A stretch of DNA of 62,000 nt from Glandiceps talaboti (GCF_964340395.1 NC_135557.1:6891216-6953215); one strand, 5' to 3'. Numbered from the stretch's first letter, positions 1-13,135 are shown. A program made the numbers and translations. Notes: a model not told the origin generated them from the sequence alone.

Positions 1-580
1 TACGACCTATTGGAAACGTATAGGAAAGTGCAGCAAGATTGAAGGAATGCAGTATCATGCTACATTTTGTCAAAATTATATCAACTCATATGCCATGATG
101 TAGATCTAATGCAGGCATTATAATATTGGCGCACACGTGTGCATGTTGAGATACGTTTTATTTCTTAGACATGCAGGTGCCAGTTTTTAGATAGTGGCAT
201 GTTAGTTCAAACCATATTAGACAATATTTCTAAAGAAACTGATTTTATTCAACCTTGCTATCTTAAATTGCAGCATGTTCAGTTTCGTATTGGTATTTGT
301 TTGTCATTAATACGTTGTAATGAACTGTACATCTGCCTGAATTTTGTACACTTTACGTTTACCTTACACAAATATTTACTCCGAGTTCTAATAAAAGTAA
401 TTCCATGAAATATTTCTTTCTGGTGATTTCTTGGTGTAAAATGAAATCAAATTTGAAGCTCAAGATGTTTCATTATACTTATGGTAGTGAATTACTTTAC
501 CTATATAATCGATTCTTTGGTAGAACGGAATTCTCGGTAGATCATAAACACTTTTTCATTTTTGTTTTTGTTTTTATTTC
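1..580. other. AT-rich sequence, no gene recognised
   Basis: Unique-looking AT-rich DNA without a convincing exon. It lies upstream of the first supported exon of the plus-strand receptor-like gene and is probably its intron. Short open frames here have no recognisable domain. Confidence 0.4.
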
Positions 581-584
581 TGTA

Positions 585-665
585 CAAATCCTCGTAAGAT
601 GTATCATAACCAATTCGGTGACCATTCTGTCAGTAACCGGTACCTTCATTGGGGTAATGATACTG
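585..665 (+). CDS. Probable internal exon of a 7TM receptor-like gene (membrane segment)
   Basis: The open frame ending at 665 encodes a hydrophobic stretch (ITNSVTILSVTGTFIGVMIL) that would suit one transmembrane helix. It is followed directly by a good 5' splice site (CTG|GTAAGG, GT at 666-667), leaving phase 0. The 5' boundary is uncertain: a T-rich tract precedes it but no single AG stands out, so the start given is approximate. I join it to the receptor-like exons downstream because of strand, hydrophobicity and spacing. This is inference, and it could be a chance open frame. Confidence 0.35.
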
Positions 666-2309
666 GTAAGGCAAACTATTTATTATTTTTATGTCGATAA
701 TTGATAAATTAGTGAAGTGTAAAATTTGTAACTTGTTAATTTGTTTCCTTTATCAGTAATCAATGTGATCAGCTTGTAGATTCACCATCAACAGTATTTT
801 ACAGTTCAATAAATGTTTTTGTACACAACCAATGAATAGTGATGATGAATTTGCATAAATAATGATTTTCAATGGAATTAGTAACATCTGGTTTTATGTA
901 CTTCCGGTCACGTGACTTGTACATATGTGATAATTTGCATTTTTGGTTCAACAAAATTAGCTCCTTCAAATTATGACTAACAATATAAAACAATGCATGG
1001 TATATATCACCGTCATTGTCTCAGATTTTTCCTATCTGTGTTTGGACGTGTCCAAATAAACCAGGTTTGTCACATTCACTACTCAGTGAAATAATGTTAC
1101 TTCATTACAAGTGGGTTGCAGGGAGTACTTTTATGATTTTACATCACTTAAATTTCTCACAGTTGCTAACAAGCACCAATACATTTTTTTCTGCTACTGT
1201 TCTTTAAGTTGTACATCGTTGCATCGATGGTCTTAGCATATTTATTAGATGACCTATACATATCCATGGCTAATTATTTAAAGGAAATAAGCAAAAAGAG
1301 GTCAAACATTTTCAATTATCATCTAAAGGTGTACAACTCAAATCAAAGCAGAATATAAGTGTACCCCAAAATAATGAAAGTGCCTTAGTTTTATTTCTTA
1401 GAGTGGTGTTCCCCTCAATACATTTCAAAAATAACACAAACAAATGCAAAAAGAAAAATGAGGAAGTCTTTAGGAATACTACTGAGTGTTAAATTTCTAG
1501 ATAATAACACCAATCAATTCAAAACCAGTCATAGGCTAATATCATTTTACTTTATAAACGATAAATATTTATGTGCCTCTCTCTCTTTTCAATGTAGACT
1601 TCTGTCCTGATGTTAATAATCGCTTGTTTAAGCTTTTATCATGATGTCGATGGTTGGGGACCATTTGAGGAGAAATTGTGGTGAGACAACATAAGTTGCA
1701 TTGTACCTTTTTAAATAACATTCACAAGATAACAAATAACATGTTACCTTCCGTAAGTGGAGGTTACATTTCGTTAGTTGTGGGATGGTGGAGAAATTAG
1801 GTGCCAACACTCAAAACGTACATGTCACATGATCATTTCTGTTCAATTCTTTTTTACATTTAACTCTCTAAGAACCAAACCTTATAACTTTTGAAATTCA
1901 CTTCTGGGTGTATAGCTGTATGTTAGATAATACACAATAATATTTCGAAGTACAACAGATACAACATACACAGCAGGATAATTTACCCAAGTACAATAAA
2001 GAGTAATGAACACTGTTATTCTTTCAAAGTTCACTTCAAACCGACTCTTTTTGTGAACCATAAACATGGATTTGATGCCTTAAATTGCTTACTTTCCAAC
2101 TGATAATAAACATGATAATTTGTTTACTTTCCATAAACAAGATAAATTGTTTTACATCCGTATTGTTTGCACAGCACGTGTATCATTGTAGCCTTTGTAT
2201 TTGAACTACACTGAAAAGTGTTATCATACATGGTTGAAACATCAAAGGTAACCTTATCTGTACCGTATATGTTCATGTCAACTGATTATAACTCTGTTTT
2301 TACCCTCAG
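666..2309. other. Intronic or intergenic AT-rich DNA
   Basis: No domain-bearing open frame was found. A short segment at 1021-1061 is bounded by an AG and a GT, but its translation shows no family resemblance and I do not annotate it as an exon. The stretch is best read as intron of the receptor-like gene. Confidence 0.35.
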
Positions 2310-2439
2310 GTCCAAACTACGTTCAACAATAATATTATTCATTGTCTTCATCTCAAATCGTACACTATTCATTATTGTCAACACTGGTAATGGGTCGATA
2401 AACACCAGCTACATATTCGCTGGCTTCATTTTCATTGAG
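2310..2439 (+). CDS. Exon of 7TM receptor-like gene: TM6, extracellular loop 3, TM7 start
   Basis: A 130-bp exon with a pyrimidine-rich acceptor (TTTTTACCCTCAG, AG at 2308-2309) and a donor at 2440 (GAG|GTTAGT). It opens after two codon bases and closes in phase 0. The protein reads as a hydrophobic helix (IILFIVFISNRTLFIIV), a short loop with an N-x-S/T glycosylation sequon (NGSINTSY), then the start of a second helix (IFAGFIFIE). This layout fits TM6, ECL3 and TM7 of family B/adhesion-type receptors. The family call rests mainly on the join to the next two exons. Sequence divergence is high and other 7TM families are possible. Confidence 0.5.
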
Positions 2440-2714
2440 GTTAGTATGCGAAACATTTAATTTATATTCGTCATGTAGTTTGGAAATGCAGTTTTTACAC
2501 TGGGATATGTAATCCAAAAGTTAAGGTTTTATTTACATACTTGATGTCATCACCGTTTTAGGTCTCTGACAGTTAATACACAGTGCACATTGTCAGGTAT
2601 AATTCGTTCCTCTTCCTAAAATATAAGGTTTGGTGTTCTTGTTTTCAATTTAAATATGAACAACAGAAATCGGATTACACAATAAACAACCATAACAGTT
2701 CATGGTTGGAATAC

Positions 2715-2716
2715 AT

Positions 2717-2807
<91 letters not shown>

Positions 2808-2841
2808 TTCATTCATTCATTCATTTATTTTATTTATTTAT
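2715..2841. repeat. (TTTA)n microsatellite
   Basis: About 23 uninterrupted TTTA repeats followed by a few ATTC units and more TTTA. It lies in the intron between the receptor-like exons at 2310-2439 and 2992-3033. It has no coding meaning; the long open frame across it is a low-complexity artefact. Confidence 0.95.
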
Positions 2842-2991
2842 GGGGGTTCATTTGCAATGTTATGGTTCAGAAAGTATCTAGATGTTGTATGTAGTCACGT
2901 GTTTGTATTATCATCATCCCATTGGATCAAACTACTTTTCATTACATTCGTAATTAATGCAATTAAAAACAATGTGAATATTCTTTCACAG

Positions 2992-3033
2992 GGTTCTCTC
3001 ATATTTTTAAGCTATGTGGGAACCAATCGAGAG
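2992..3033 (+). CDS. 42-bp exon of 7TM receptor-like gene: TM7 end
   Basis: A short exon with acceptor TTCTTTCACAG (AG at 2990-2991) and donor GAG|GTAGGT (GT at 3034). Phase 0 at both ends matches its neighbours. It encodes GSLIFLSYVGTNRE, which with the following exon gives a membrane segment ending in N-R-E-V, then a basic stretch. Family B/adhesion receptors typically end TM7 with a hydrophobic run, an N-x-E-V-like motif and a basic helix 8. Seen: boundaries, phase and hydrophobicity. Inferred: family. Confidence 0.5.
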
Positions 3034-3448
3034 GTAGGTGTTACTTTTTGGTTTGTCTTTACAAGCTGTAGTACCACCACAAATGATTAAAATGTATATA
3101 TTCTAAATTTGTGTTTACGAATTCTTGATTACCAATGTATGATTGTTTGAAAAGTCTATGACATCATATGAGCAGATAATAAATTTCTCATTATTCGATG
3201 GAGAGATTTACATAAATAATAAAATGTAAGATATTAAACACATTGTAACCTACCGACAACAGATGGACTTGCAATAGTGTAAAAGTTGTCACGATTGCTA
3301 CAGATTCATGTGGGCATTGTCTCTATTTTTTCCCAAGACTGATCCATTCATAGTCACACTATTCTTATATTTGTTATGGTTTAAAAAAACATGTATTATA
3401 TCACCTTATCTATCCGGTGTTCACAATTGTTCAATATTGCCTTTTTAG

Positions 3449-3595
3449 GTTTTGACTGCATTCAAAATCAGGTTTCTCGGAGAAGATGAGATAGAGAAAA
3501 TTGTCTGGGAGCAAGATCAGTTTATTGAGATGGATTACCTAGAAAATAAACGAAAACGTAAACACGATGGAAGAAATACACCATCTAAAGTTGGG
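3449..3595 (+). CDS. Exon of 7TM receptor-like gene: helix 8 and cytoplasmic tail
   Basis: Acceptor TTGCCTTTTTAG (AG at 3447-3448) opens the exon in phase 0, matching the previous exon. It encodes VLTAFKIRFLGEDEIEKIV, then an acidic stretch and a basic cluster (NKRKRKHDGR), as expected for a juxtamembrane helix 8 and a cytoplasmic tail. The 3' boundary is uncertain: GT dinucleotides at 3590 and 3596 would both keep phase 0, and one at 3558 would not. I list the longest phase-0 version. Confidence 0.5.
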
Positions 3596-4906
3596 GTGAT
3601 TATACATCTCCTATTTGTTTTACAATCCGTTGTTAGTTAATGTTCGTTCGTCGTGTTTGATAGAACCGCGAAGAAACCCAAAAAATAATGCATACGTTTT
3701 ACGTAAGGTAACAAGATTGAATGAACCCAATTTCTTGTGATGCTTTTTTCTAAAGGAAATGAACTAACATGCAAAAAACGCCTAAATGCAGACATGAAAA
3801 CATAGACGCCCACGTGTCTTCATCTAGTTACAGTATGATCTAATATTTGTTTAGCCCCCAAAATGATATCCTGCCATGGTAACGTGTTGACCGTGCATTC
3901 ATTTATGTTTCCTAGTGGTTGAGTAAAAAAAAATAGTGAGTGAACACTAACCTGCAAATAACTTTTATTATTTTATTTATTAAAGCTACATTCATGTATG
4001 TCGATATCATAATATGCATGAAAATATGATATATTTTATAGTTAAACATATTTTGCTATATTCAAAACCTTTATCAGAAATATGCCCGGCCACATGAAAT
4101 AACTTAATAACATCATTGTAAATGGAAAAGTCCTCACCTACCATTCCACTGTTGTAGAGTTTGTGTCTTCTGCATGACGTTTGGATTTTTTACTCTTTTT
4201 AAATAATTATCCAAGAAGACGTTATATAATTATTGTTTCCAAAATTCGACCGTGTTTAATATGCACCATAGTTAGATAACGTGTATTAACTAATAAGGGT
4301 GCAAACGAATTAATGGTAATAAATAACCCTTTAGGTGAAGCAGTTACAAGATGTGAACTTAATTTCATTTCAAAATTTGGAAGGAAACTTACCAATGGAT
4401 TGTATTTGATATAATGCATACCGTGACACAATTGTATGTATGTATGTATGTATGTATGTATGTATGTATGTATGTATGTATGTATGTATGTATGTATGTA
4501 TGTATGTATGCATGTATGTATGTAGTATGTAGTATGTATGTATGTATGTATGTATGTATGTATGTATGTATGTATGCATGAATGCATGCATGCATGTATG
4601 TAAGTATGTATATATGTATGTATGTATGTATTTATTTATTTATTTATTTATTTATTTATGTATGTATGTATTTATGTATGTATGTATGTATGTATGTATG
4701 TATGTATGTATGTATGTATGTACATTCGAACTATGTATGCAAGCACGCATGCATGTATATTTAGTTGTGTGTCTATGTGTTTGTATTCTTTACATATATT
4801 CTATTATCAGTATTACTCTAAAAACTAATTTTCACATTTATTTTTTCTTTATCATGTGTCTCTTTCTTTCGTATTAATTTATTATCACCTAATTTTTTCT
4901 TTGCAG
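3596..4906. repeat. Intron with (TATG)n microsatellite cluster
   Basis: The last intron of the receptor-like gene. Between about 4435 and 4720 it carries a cluster of TATG repeats interrupted by CATG, AATG and TTTA units. The many Met-Tyr-Val-Cys or His-Thr-Tyr-Ile open frames on both strands here are translations of the tetranucleotide and are not genes. The remainder is AT-rich with nothing recognisable. Confidence 0.8.
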
Positions 4907-5140
<234 letters not shown>

Positions 5141-5714
5141 CATTGTCTGGAATGCTGGAAAGAATAAGCCCCATAAAGCAAATCAACGACGCCAAGCAAA
5201 TAGAAATATTGAAATAGGATTGGTATAGTGTGTGTAGATATAACTTTATTTGGTTTGCAATGGTCGTCATCGTTAGTGATCTTGACACTTACTACTTTTG
5301 GGAAACCATCTTCAATAGTTATATGATTGGTAAATTTTACTTTGCTCTGCAAAGTAGTATTTTATCAACCGTATCATATTTACAAAATATTTACTTCATT
5401 TTAACCATGTTTCATTATAATCTAATTTAAAACCAGTGGAAGCGTTACCTGATTGGGTGTAAAACGAATCAATGGTTGTATCATAATACTACTTCTATAA
5501 GTATTAAGCTAATCGTATTTGAGTAAGTCTTAATCACAGTAACGAATCAGACGTGAAATCAAACTGCTGAAATCATTTTCTTATTAAAACAAATATTTCG
5601 GTATGATAATCAAGTTCAATAATAGTTTTTTAGAAATTGAAAAGTAAAGGTAAAAGCAGATAAAATAGGTACAATTGTGTAATTTGCAGATTGAACATTA
5701 TAAGTCTACCCCTT
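5141..5714. other. AT-rich DNA, nothing recognised
   Basis: No domain, splice pattern or repeat was recognised. It probably includes the rest of the receptor-like gene's 3' UTR, but I could not fix a polyadenylation site. Confidence 0.4.
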
Positions 5715-6690
5715 GTATTTGTAGTATTAATATATATTTAGATATAATATGTATGTTGAAATTTACACTTTAGGATTGTCCCATGGTATATATTTAGGTA
5801 TAATATGTATGTTGTAATTTACACTTTAGGATTGTTCCATGGCATATATTTAGGTATAATATGTATGTTGTAATTTACACTTTAGGAATGTTCCATGGTA
5901 TATATTTAGGTATAATATGTATGTTGTAATTTATACTTTAGGATTGTTTCTTGGCATATATTTAGGTATAATATGTATGTTGTAATTTACACTCTAGGAT
6001 TGTTCTTGGTATATATTTAGGTATAATATGTATGTTGTAATTTACACTTTAGGATTGTTCCTTGGTATATATTTAGGTATAATATGGATGTTGTAATTTA
6101 CACTTTAGGATTGTCCCTTGGCATATATTTAGGTATAATATGTATGTTGTAATTTATACTTTAGGATCGTTCCTTGGCAAATATTTAGGTATAATATGTA
6201 TGTTGTAATTTATACTTTAGGATTGTTTCTTGGCATATATTTAGATATAATATGTATGTTGTAATTTACACTCTAGGATTCTCCTTGGTATATATTTAGG
6301 TATAATATGTATGTTGTAATTTACACTTTAGGATTGTTTCTTGGCATATATTTAGATATAATATGTATGTTGTAATTTACACTCTAGGATTGTTCCTTGG
6401 TATATATTTAGGTATAATTTGTATGTTGTAATTTATACTTTAGGATTGTTTCTTGGCATATATTTAGGTGTAATATGTATGTTGTAATTTACACTTTAGG
6501 ATTGTTCCATGGTATATATTTAGGTATAATATGTATGTTGTAATGTACACTTTAGGATTGTTCTTGGTATATATTTAGGTGTAATATGTATGTTGTAATT
6601 TATACTTTAGGATTGTTCCTTGGCATATATTTAGGTATAATATGTATGTTGTAATTTACACTTTAGGATCGTTCCTTGGCAAAAAATTAT
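5715..6690. repeat. 56-bp minisatellite, about 17 copies
   Basis: A tandem array whose unit contains TATATTTAGGTATAATATG, then GTTGTAATTTACACTTTAGG and a variable TTCCTTGG or TTCCATGG. The period was measured from successive CCATGG positions (5781, 5837). Copies differ by point changes and one- or two-base gaps. It is non-coding: each unit has stops in all frames. Confidence 0.9.
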
Positions 6691-7690
6691 TTAGTATAAA
6701 AGTATTTAGAGGTTATGCAAAACTAGGTTAGACTTTATTCAGCACTTCTGTCATCGATCAATAAAGATGTTACCATGTTACCATCAAACTACTATGTAAT
6801 GTATGTATGTTATAGTGCTTTGAGTCTGTGACAAAACACACGACACTCTGGTCGTAAAATTCAGTAAAATTCAGACCTGTCGTCAAGACGTCGGGTTATT
6901 GACATACGCCTGTTAAAAGATAATTGTTAGAGATGTTTTCCAAATGTTTTGGATTTCGAGTGTTTATGTGTACGTGATGAATTAAGGAAGTATCATTTTA
7001 ATGCAATGACATAATTTTGATAACGCAATAATATTTGATATTGGACGTATATTCATATTTGTGTTGTAGAAAAAATAAGAGCTACACATAAGTATGTACA
7101 TATGCTATTATGATCATGGCTACGTTTTGTTTTCGTTATCCATTTATTTGGGGTAAGGCCTTTAAAAAATTGTGTGGCTCCGATTACACTCAATTGTAGA
7201 ATAGGTGGGTACGTAGTTTTTTTCACATATATTGTTTACTTTTTTCATGCGTAAGTGTCTAGTTCAGATGATTATTTATAATTGCTTTGAAGTGTGAAGT
7301 ATGTGGAAATATATTTTCTCGAAAAGAGCTTTTGAGGCTTTTGAGGAAAGCCTCATGAGACAGTTGCTTTCTCGGGACATCACATCACGATATGATCACT
7401 GTAAGTTTGGGTTTCTGTCTGTGAGGATGATTTAATCAATTTGGAAGTGTAAGATGATTTTTTTATGAACATAGAACACTCGAGCAAACATACTATCCAG
7501 CAATATACACCAATGACAACTGTCAATCAAACGTTTCAGATGAACTGATTGCTTTGTTGAATGAAAAAATAAGAAAGTTACAAAAAAGGTATAATGAAAG
7601 TTTTTACTTTAAATTAGGGACCATTTTAAGGTATTAAAGGTTCAAACATTAATATTCGACAAAATATAAAGAATTTAAGTGATGGCCGTA
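6691..7690. other. Unique AT-rich intergenic DNA
   Basis: No gene, repeat family or RNA was recognised in this kilobase between the 56-bp minisatellite and the LINE-linked TATG/CATA array. Confidence 0.4.
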
Positions 7691-7702
7691 AAAAGCGCCG
7701 GA

Positions 7703-8110
7703 TTATACATACATACATACATACATACATACATACATACATACATACATACATACATACATACATCTATCCATACATACATACATACATCTATCCATAC
7801 ATCCATCCATACATACATACATACATACATACATACATACATACATACATACATACATACATACATACAAAATGTACATACATACATATATGCATCCATG
7901 CATCCATGCATCCATCCATCCATCCATCCATCCATACATACATACATACGTACGTACGTACGTACGTACATACGTACATACGTACACATATACACATACA
8001 CAAATACACACATGCATACATACATACATACATACATACATACATACATACATACATACATACATACATGCATGCATGCATACATACATACATACATACA
8101 TACATACATC
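7703..8110. repeat. (CATA)n / (TATG)n microsatellite with CATC, CGTA and CACA variants
   Basis: About 400 bp of tetranucleotide repeats with blocks of variant units (CATC near 7905-7935, CGTA near 7950-7975). On the minus strand a decayed LINE ORF2 runs without a break into this array, so the array sits where the LINE's 3' part should be. Open frames through it are artefacts. Confidence 0.95.
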
Positions 8111-8895
8111 AAAAAATCTTGAAAAGTATCCGGTAGACGAGAATGCAAAGCATCATGTACAAAAGTTGCTAGCAGTAGATTATGTTGTTTGAAAATGTTT
8201 AAAATGCCAAGTTTCCTAAAAAGTGGTGCTGTATGTGCTGTCCGATTACTGAAAGTCATTATGCGTATCAATTTCTTTTGGGTCAGAAATATTTCGTTCA
8301 GGTGTGTGCGGTAGGTGTTGCCCCACACCTCCAAATTTAACCATAAGTAATGTGGGGAAGAACAATTGAATTATATAATAAGACAAGCTTAGGGTAGACT
8401 GTGGCACTGAGTGACGCAATCTCAAAAAGACACCTGTTAATTTACTTATCTTTGCTTTTACCTGTGAAATGCAAATGTGTGGCTTCCAAGAAAGACTGTC
8501 ATCAAAAATCACTCCAACAAAAGAAGAACGATCTAGTCTATCAATTATTGTATCCTTCCATTGAATTAAACCACAACATTCTACATATTTTCTTTTACTC
8601 TTTATGACTGTGAACTTAGTTTTCGTTGAATTGACTGTCAGATTGTTGGCATCACACCAGTTACTCACATTCTTTAGATCGCTATTTACAGTGTTATTGT
8701 CAATATAATTTTATCTGTCTCTGAATAGACGAAATACATTGGAATCGTCGGCGTAGAGTCTGAAATCAAATATTTCCGACGACATTGGAATATCATTGAT
8801 ATATATTAAAAACAATGTTGGCCCTAGAATTGACCCCTGGGGAACGCCACAAGTTATCTTTTTTGTGTGAATATACTCCGTTGATGGCAACATAC
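8105..8895 (-). pseudogene. Decayed CR1/L2-like LINE fragment (reverse transcriptase C-terminal part)
   Basis: Three minus-strand frames carry pieces of a non-LTR ORF2. The piece at 8711-8893 has CGVPQGSILGPTLFLIYIND and the YADD polymerase box (RLYADDSNVF). The piece at 8246-8668 has the thumb region (WCDANNLTVNSTKTKF). The piece ending at 8105 has the YRTHLNEIFLTQKKLIR region. The pieces lie in different frames, so the copy is broken by frameshifts. It lacks the endonuclease and the last part of ORF2, where it passes into a TATG microsatellite. Confidence 0.85.
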
Positions 8896-10230
8896 TGACT
8901 CCTAGAACACAAATAGTTTTGAAACCACTAATTTTGCAGTCAAAATATCATGGTTTATGGTCTCGAAGGCTTTCATATTATGCAAACATTTGACCTGTCC
9001 TAAAATACTACATATAATATCATACAAGTATCATAGTAAGTTAATATCATATAAATGATTATTGTGTGTACCAACCTCTTAGTTTGCAATGTCCACTTGG
9101 AAACCTCAAACTGACACAAGTTTTGGCATAAACACGTACATAATAAATATACACATATTTTACATTCATTCATTCAGTCACACACACATGTATACATGTA
9201 GAAACACCCCCCCCCCCCAACCACAAACATACACACCAAACTGTTACTGGCCTCAAACATATATACAGGACGACTGAGAGATTGACAAAAAAAACTTCAA
9301 AACACTAACTAAATCGCTAGTCACACAGCAAAATTATGTACTTTCCATGATGTAGTTTATTTCACTGAATCAATAACGGTGTGAAGTGTAGAGTTACACA
9401 TAATGATTAGTGGCTCATTCCATTTCGGGTGTGTGGGTTGGTTGTCAAACTTATAACACAAATGCTCTCAAATCTGAGCATTTATGCTACTTATTATTAT
9501 TTACTTTGTAAACGATAAAACGTCATACGATAAAAAATACACACGGTCACCATCCATTTCAGTTTCCCTTAAATTAAAAAATAACATGCTATGACCCAAC
9601 CCTAGAGAGAAATGGTATGCGCCAAGGCACGTCCCTCAAATCTTATCTGTTACTATCTATAAACATAGGAAGTCATTCTGATTATGTCTAGGATTTGTCT
9701 CCTTAGCTAAGGGCTTCGATAAACGATGTACATTTTCATCCTTCCACTAAATTGAGGTATCATAGTATTGAATGACTAGTTGTAAAATACTATTACATTC
9801 GCGATTAGTGGTGGGAGAATGATTTTATTCCGTATATTTTCCTAAGTTTTGTATCATTTTGATCGCAACTGTGTGACATGGAAAAGACAATGAAACTGTC
9901 ATGAAATCAATAGAGTGTTGCGTTTGAGTAGACGTTATGGCGTTTGATCACATATAAGCTACATGTATTTTGTTTATTTTACCAAGCCATTGTCATTGCA
10001 TGTTCTTGGACAGCGGTATCAAACTAAGTCAAAGGTCACAATCTTTTGTCACACGATGTATTTCTTACGAAGAGTTCATAGAAGTTTTGTAGCCTGAAAA
10101 TCATTATGACCATTACAAAGCTGTCTTTGATTAAATTTCACGTCATTTCTGTCATCATCTCGAAAAATGTAGGCGGAGAAATGACAAGAGTAGTCGGGTA
10201 CTTTCTCCGGCGTCCGGCTTATGAAACCCC
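8896..10230. other. AT-rich intergenic DNA with a C9 run
   Basis: No gene was recognised. It contains a homopolymer C run near 9207-9216 and a CACA-rich stretch. The 5' part of the LINE relic may extend a little into it without detectable coding sequence. Confidence 0.4.
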
Positions 10231-10231
10231 T

Positions 10232-10358
10232 GCATACATACATACATACATACATACATACATACATACATACATACACACATACACACACACACACATG
10301 CATACATACATACATACATACATACATACATACATACATACATACATACATACATAGA
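10232..10358. repeat. (CATA)n microsatellite
   Basis: CATA repeats interrupted near the middle by CACA. They lie at the 3' side (minus-strand sense) of the probable Penelope-like relic, as another example of a retroelement relic adjoining a tetranucleotide array. Confidence 0.9.
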
Positions 10359-10369
10359 AATGCATATGG

Positions 10370-10735
10370 AACTATAAATCAGTCCGTATAAATAGATGTA
10401 AAATCCGACGTTTCGAATAAATATTCTTTTTCAAAGGAAATATTGGCGACATACAGAAATGTTAGGTTAACACCTGAACATATCTGAATGTAATGGAACA
10501 GAACGACAACCGCGCGTGATACCGGTTATACGTGGGAAAAGTTCTTTCGTTTGCACGTACAAAATAGAACCCAATAGAACACGCCTAAAATGTACAAAAA
10601 AACAAAAACAAAAAAAACCTTATTAGACTGGGAATGACGAGAATAATCTATTAATTCCAAGGGGTTCCAGCGTTCCAAGACGGAAAATGATTTCTTCTTC
10701 CTTTGCACAGACAAGGAGGTTTGTGATCTGGTGTA
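10370..10735 (-). pseudogene. Probable Penelope-like element 3' relic
   Basis: On the minus strand an open frame ends with EEEIIFRLGTLEPLGINRL before a stop at 10623-10625, resembling the C-terminal end of Penelope-like ORFs (a short basic/hydrophobic motif ending L-x-P-x-G-I/L-N). It is followed by an untranslated tail with the phrase TCGAAACGTCGGATTT. Such AAACGTCGG phrases are common in 3' tails of these elements. No reverse transcriptase or GIY-YIG core remains. The assignment comes from remembered family features only. The alternative is a downstream exon of the SUMO-motif gene. Confidence 0.35.
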
Positions 10736-10739
10736 CTGC

Positions 10740-13135
10740 ATTCAGTTTGTTTAATTTTAACAAAATACTTATACCTAGATCTGGTATACTCCGTAGACTT
10801 TGTTTAGTTAACAAAACACTTACCTAGATCTGATATACTCTATGCACTTTGTTTAGTTAGCAAAACACTTACCTAAATCTGGTATTATACTACATGGACT
10901 TTGTTAAGTTAACAAAACACTTACCTAGATCTGGTATACTCCATGGACTTTGTTTAGATAACAAAACACTTACCTAGATCTGGTGTACTTCATAGACTTT
11001 GTTTACTTAACAAAACATTTACCTAGATCTGATATACTCTATGCACTTTGTTTAGTTAACAAAACACTTACCTAGATCTGGTATACTCCATGGACTTTGT
11101 TTAGATAACAAAACACTTACCTAGATCTGGTTTACTTCATAGACTTTGTTTAGATAACAAAACACTTACCTAGATCTGGTGTACTTCATAGACTTTGTTT
11201 ACTTAACAAAACACTTACCTAAATCTGGTATACTCCATGGACTTTGTTTAGTTAACAAAACACTTACCTAGATCTGGTATACTGCATGGACTTTGTTTAG
11301 TTAACAAAACACTTACCTAGATCTGGTATACTGCATGGACTTTGTTTAGTTAACAAAACACTTACCTAGATCTGGTATACTCCATGGACTTTGTTTAGTT
11401 AACAAAACACTTACCTAGATCTGGTATACTCCATGGACTTTGTTTAGTTAACAAAACATTTACCTAGATCTGGTATACTACATAGACTTTGTTTACTTAA
11501 CAAAACACTTACCTAGATCTGGTTTACTTCATAGACTTTGTTTAGTTAACAAAACACTTACCTAGATCTGGTATACTCCATGGACTTTGTTTAGTTAACA
11601 AAACATTTACCTAGATCTGGTATACTACATAGACTTTGTTTACTTAACAAAACACTTACCTAGATCTGGTGTACTCCATTGACTTTGTTTACTTAACAAA
11701 ACACTTACCTAGATCTGGTATACTCCATGGACTTTGTTTAGTTAACAAAACACTTACCCAGATCTGGTGTACTCCATTGACTTTGTTTAGTTAACAAAAC
11801 ACTTACCTAGATCTGGTATACTCCATGGACTTTGTTTAGATAACAAAACACTTACCTAGATCTGGTATACTCCATGGACTTTGTTTAGTTAACAAAACAC
11901 TTACCTAGATCTGGTATACTCCGTGGACTTTGTTTAGTTAACAAAACACTTACCTAGATCTGGTATACTCCGTGGACGTTGTGTAGTTAACAAAACACTT
12001 ACCGAGATCTGGTATACTCCATGGACTTTTTTTAGTTAACAAAACACTTACCTAGATCTGGTATACTCCGTGGACGTTGTGTAGTTAACAAAACACTTAC
12101 CTAGATCTGGTATATACTCCATGGACTTTGTTTAGTTAACAAAACACTTACCTAAATCTGGTATTATACTACATGGACTTTGTTAAGTTAACAAAACACT
12201 TACCTAGATCTGGTATACTCCATGGACTTTGTTTAGTTAACAAAACACTTACCTAGATCTGGTATACTCCGTGGACGTTGTGTAGTTAACAAAACACTTA
12301 CCTAGATCTGGTATACTCCATAGACTTTGTTTAGGTTACAAAACACTTACCTATATCTGATATACTCTATGCACTTTGTTTAGTTAACAAAACACTTACC
12401 TAAATCTGGTATTATACTCCATGGACTTTGTTAAGTTAACAAAACACTTACCTAGATCTGGTATACTCCATAGATTTTGTTTAGGTTACAAAACACTTAC
12501 CTAGATCTGATATACTCTATGCACTTTGTTTAGTTAACAAAACACTTACCTAAATCTGGTATTATACTACATGGACTTTGTTAAGTTAACAAAACACTTA
12601 CCTAGATCTGGTATACTCCATGCACTTTGTTTAGTTAACAAAACACTTACCTAGATCTGGTATACTCTATGCACTTTGTTTAGTTAACAAAACACTTACC
12701 TAGATCTGGTATACTCTATGCACTTTGTTAAGTTAACAAAACACCTACCTAGATCTGGTATACTCCATGGACTTTCTTTAGATAACAAAACACTTACCTA
12801 GATCTGGTATACTCCGTGGACTTTGTTTAGTTAACAAAACACTTACCTAAATCTGGTATTATACTACATGGACTTTGTTAAGTTAACAAAACACTTACCT
12901 AGATCTGGTATACTCCATGCACTTTGTTTAGTTAACAAAACACTTACCTAGATCTGATATACTCTATGGACTTTGTTTAGTTAACAAAACACTTACCTAG
13001 ATCTGGTATACTCCATTGACTTTGTTTAGTTAACAAAACACTTACCTAGATCTGGTATACTCCATTAACTTTGTTTAGTTAACAAAACACTTACCTAGAT
13101 CTGGTATACTCCATGGACATTGTTTAGTTAACATA
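10740..13135 (-). repeat. 49-bp minisatellite carrying a consensus 5' splice site in each unit (about 48 copies)
   Basis: The unit on the minus strand reads CCATGGAGTATACCAGATCT, then AG|GTAAGTGTTTTGTTAACTAA, then ACAAAGT. The period is 49 bp (for example, equivalent bases at 11282 and 11331). Nearly every unit keeps AG|GTAAGT, an ideal animal 5' splice site, in the same orientation as the neighbouring minus-strand gene. The same phrase forms the 3' end and splice donor of the triplicated exon just upstream, so the array appears to have grown from that exon-intron junction. Variation is mainly point changes (CAGATC, GTTACA) and a few units 2-3 bases longer. Confidence 0.9.

Noticed and set aside
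1016-1207. Possible exon around 1021-1061 between an AG and a GT
   Set aside because: The acceptor and donor are acceptable but the short translation has no membrane character or similarity, so it may be chance.
4222-4877. Met-Tyr-Val-Cys and His-Thr-Tyr-Ile proteins
   Set aside because: Translations of the TATG/CATA tetranucleotide with no unique sequence. The same applies at 7675-8334 and 10076-10357.
10740-13135. CRISPR-like array of 49-bp repeats
   Set aside because: Units are contiguous with no unique spacers, in a eukaryotic gene context. It is a minisatellite.
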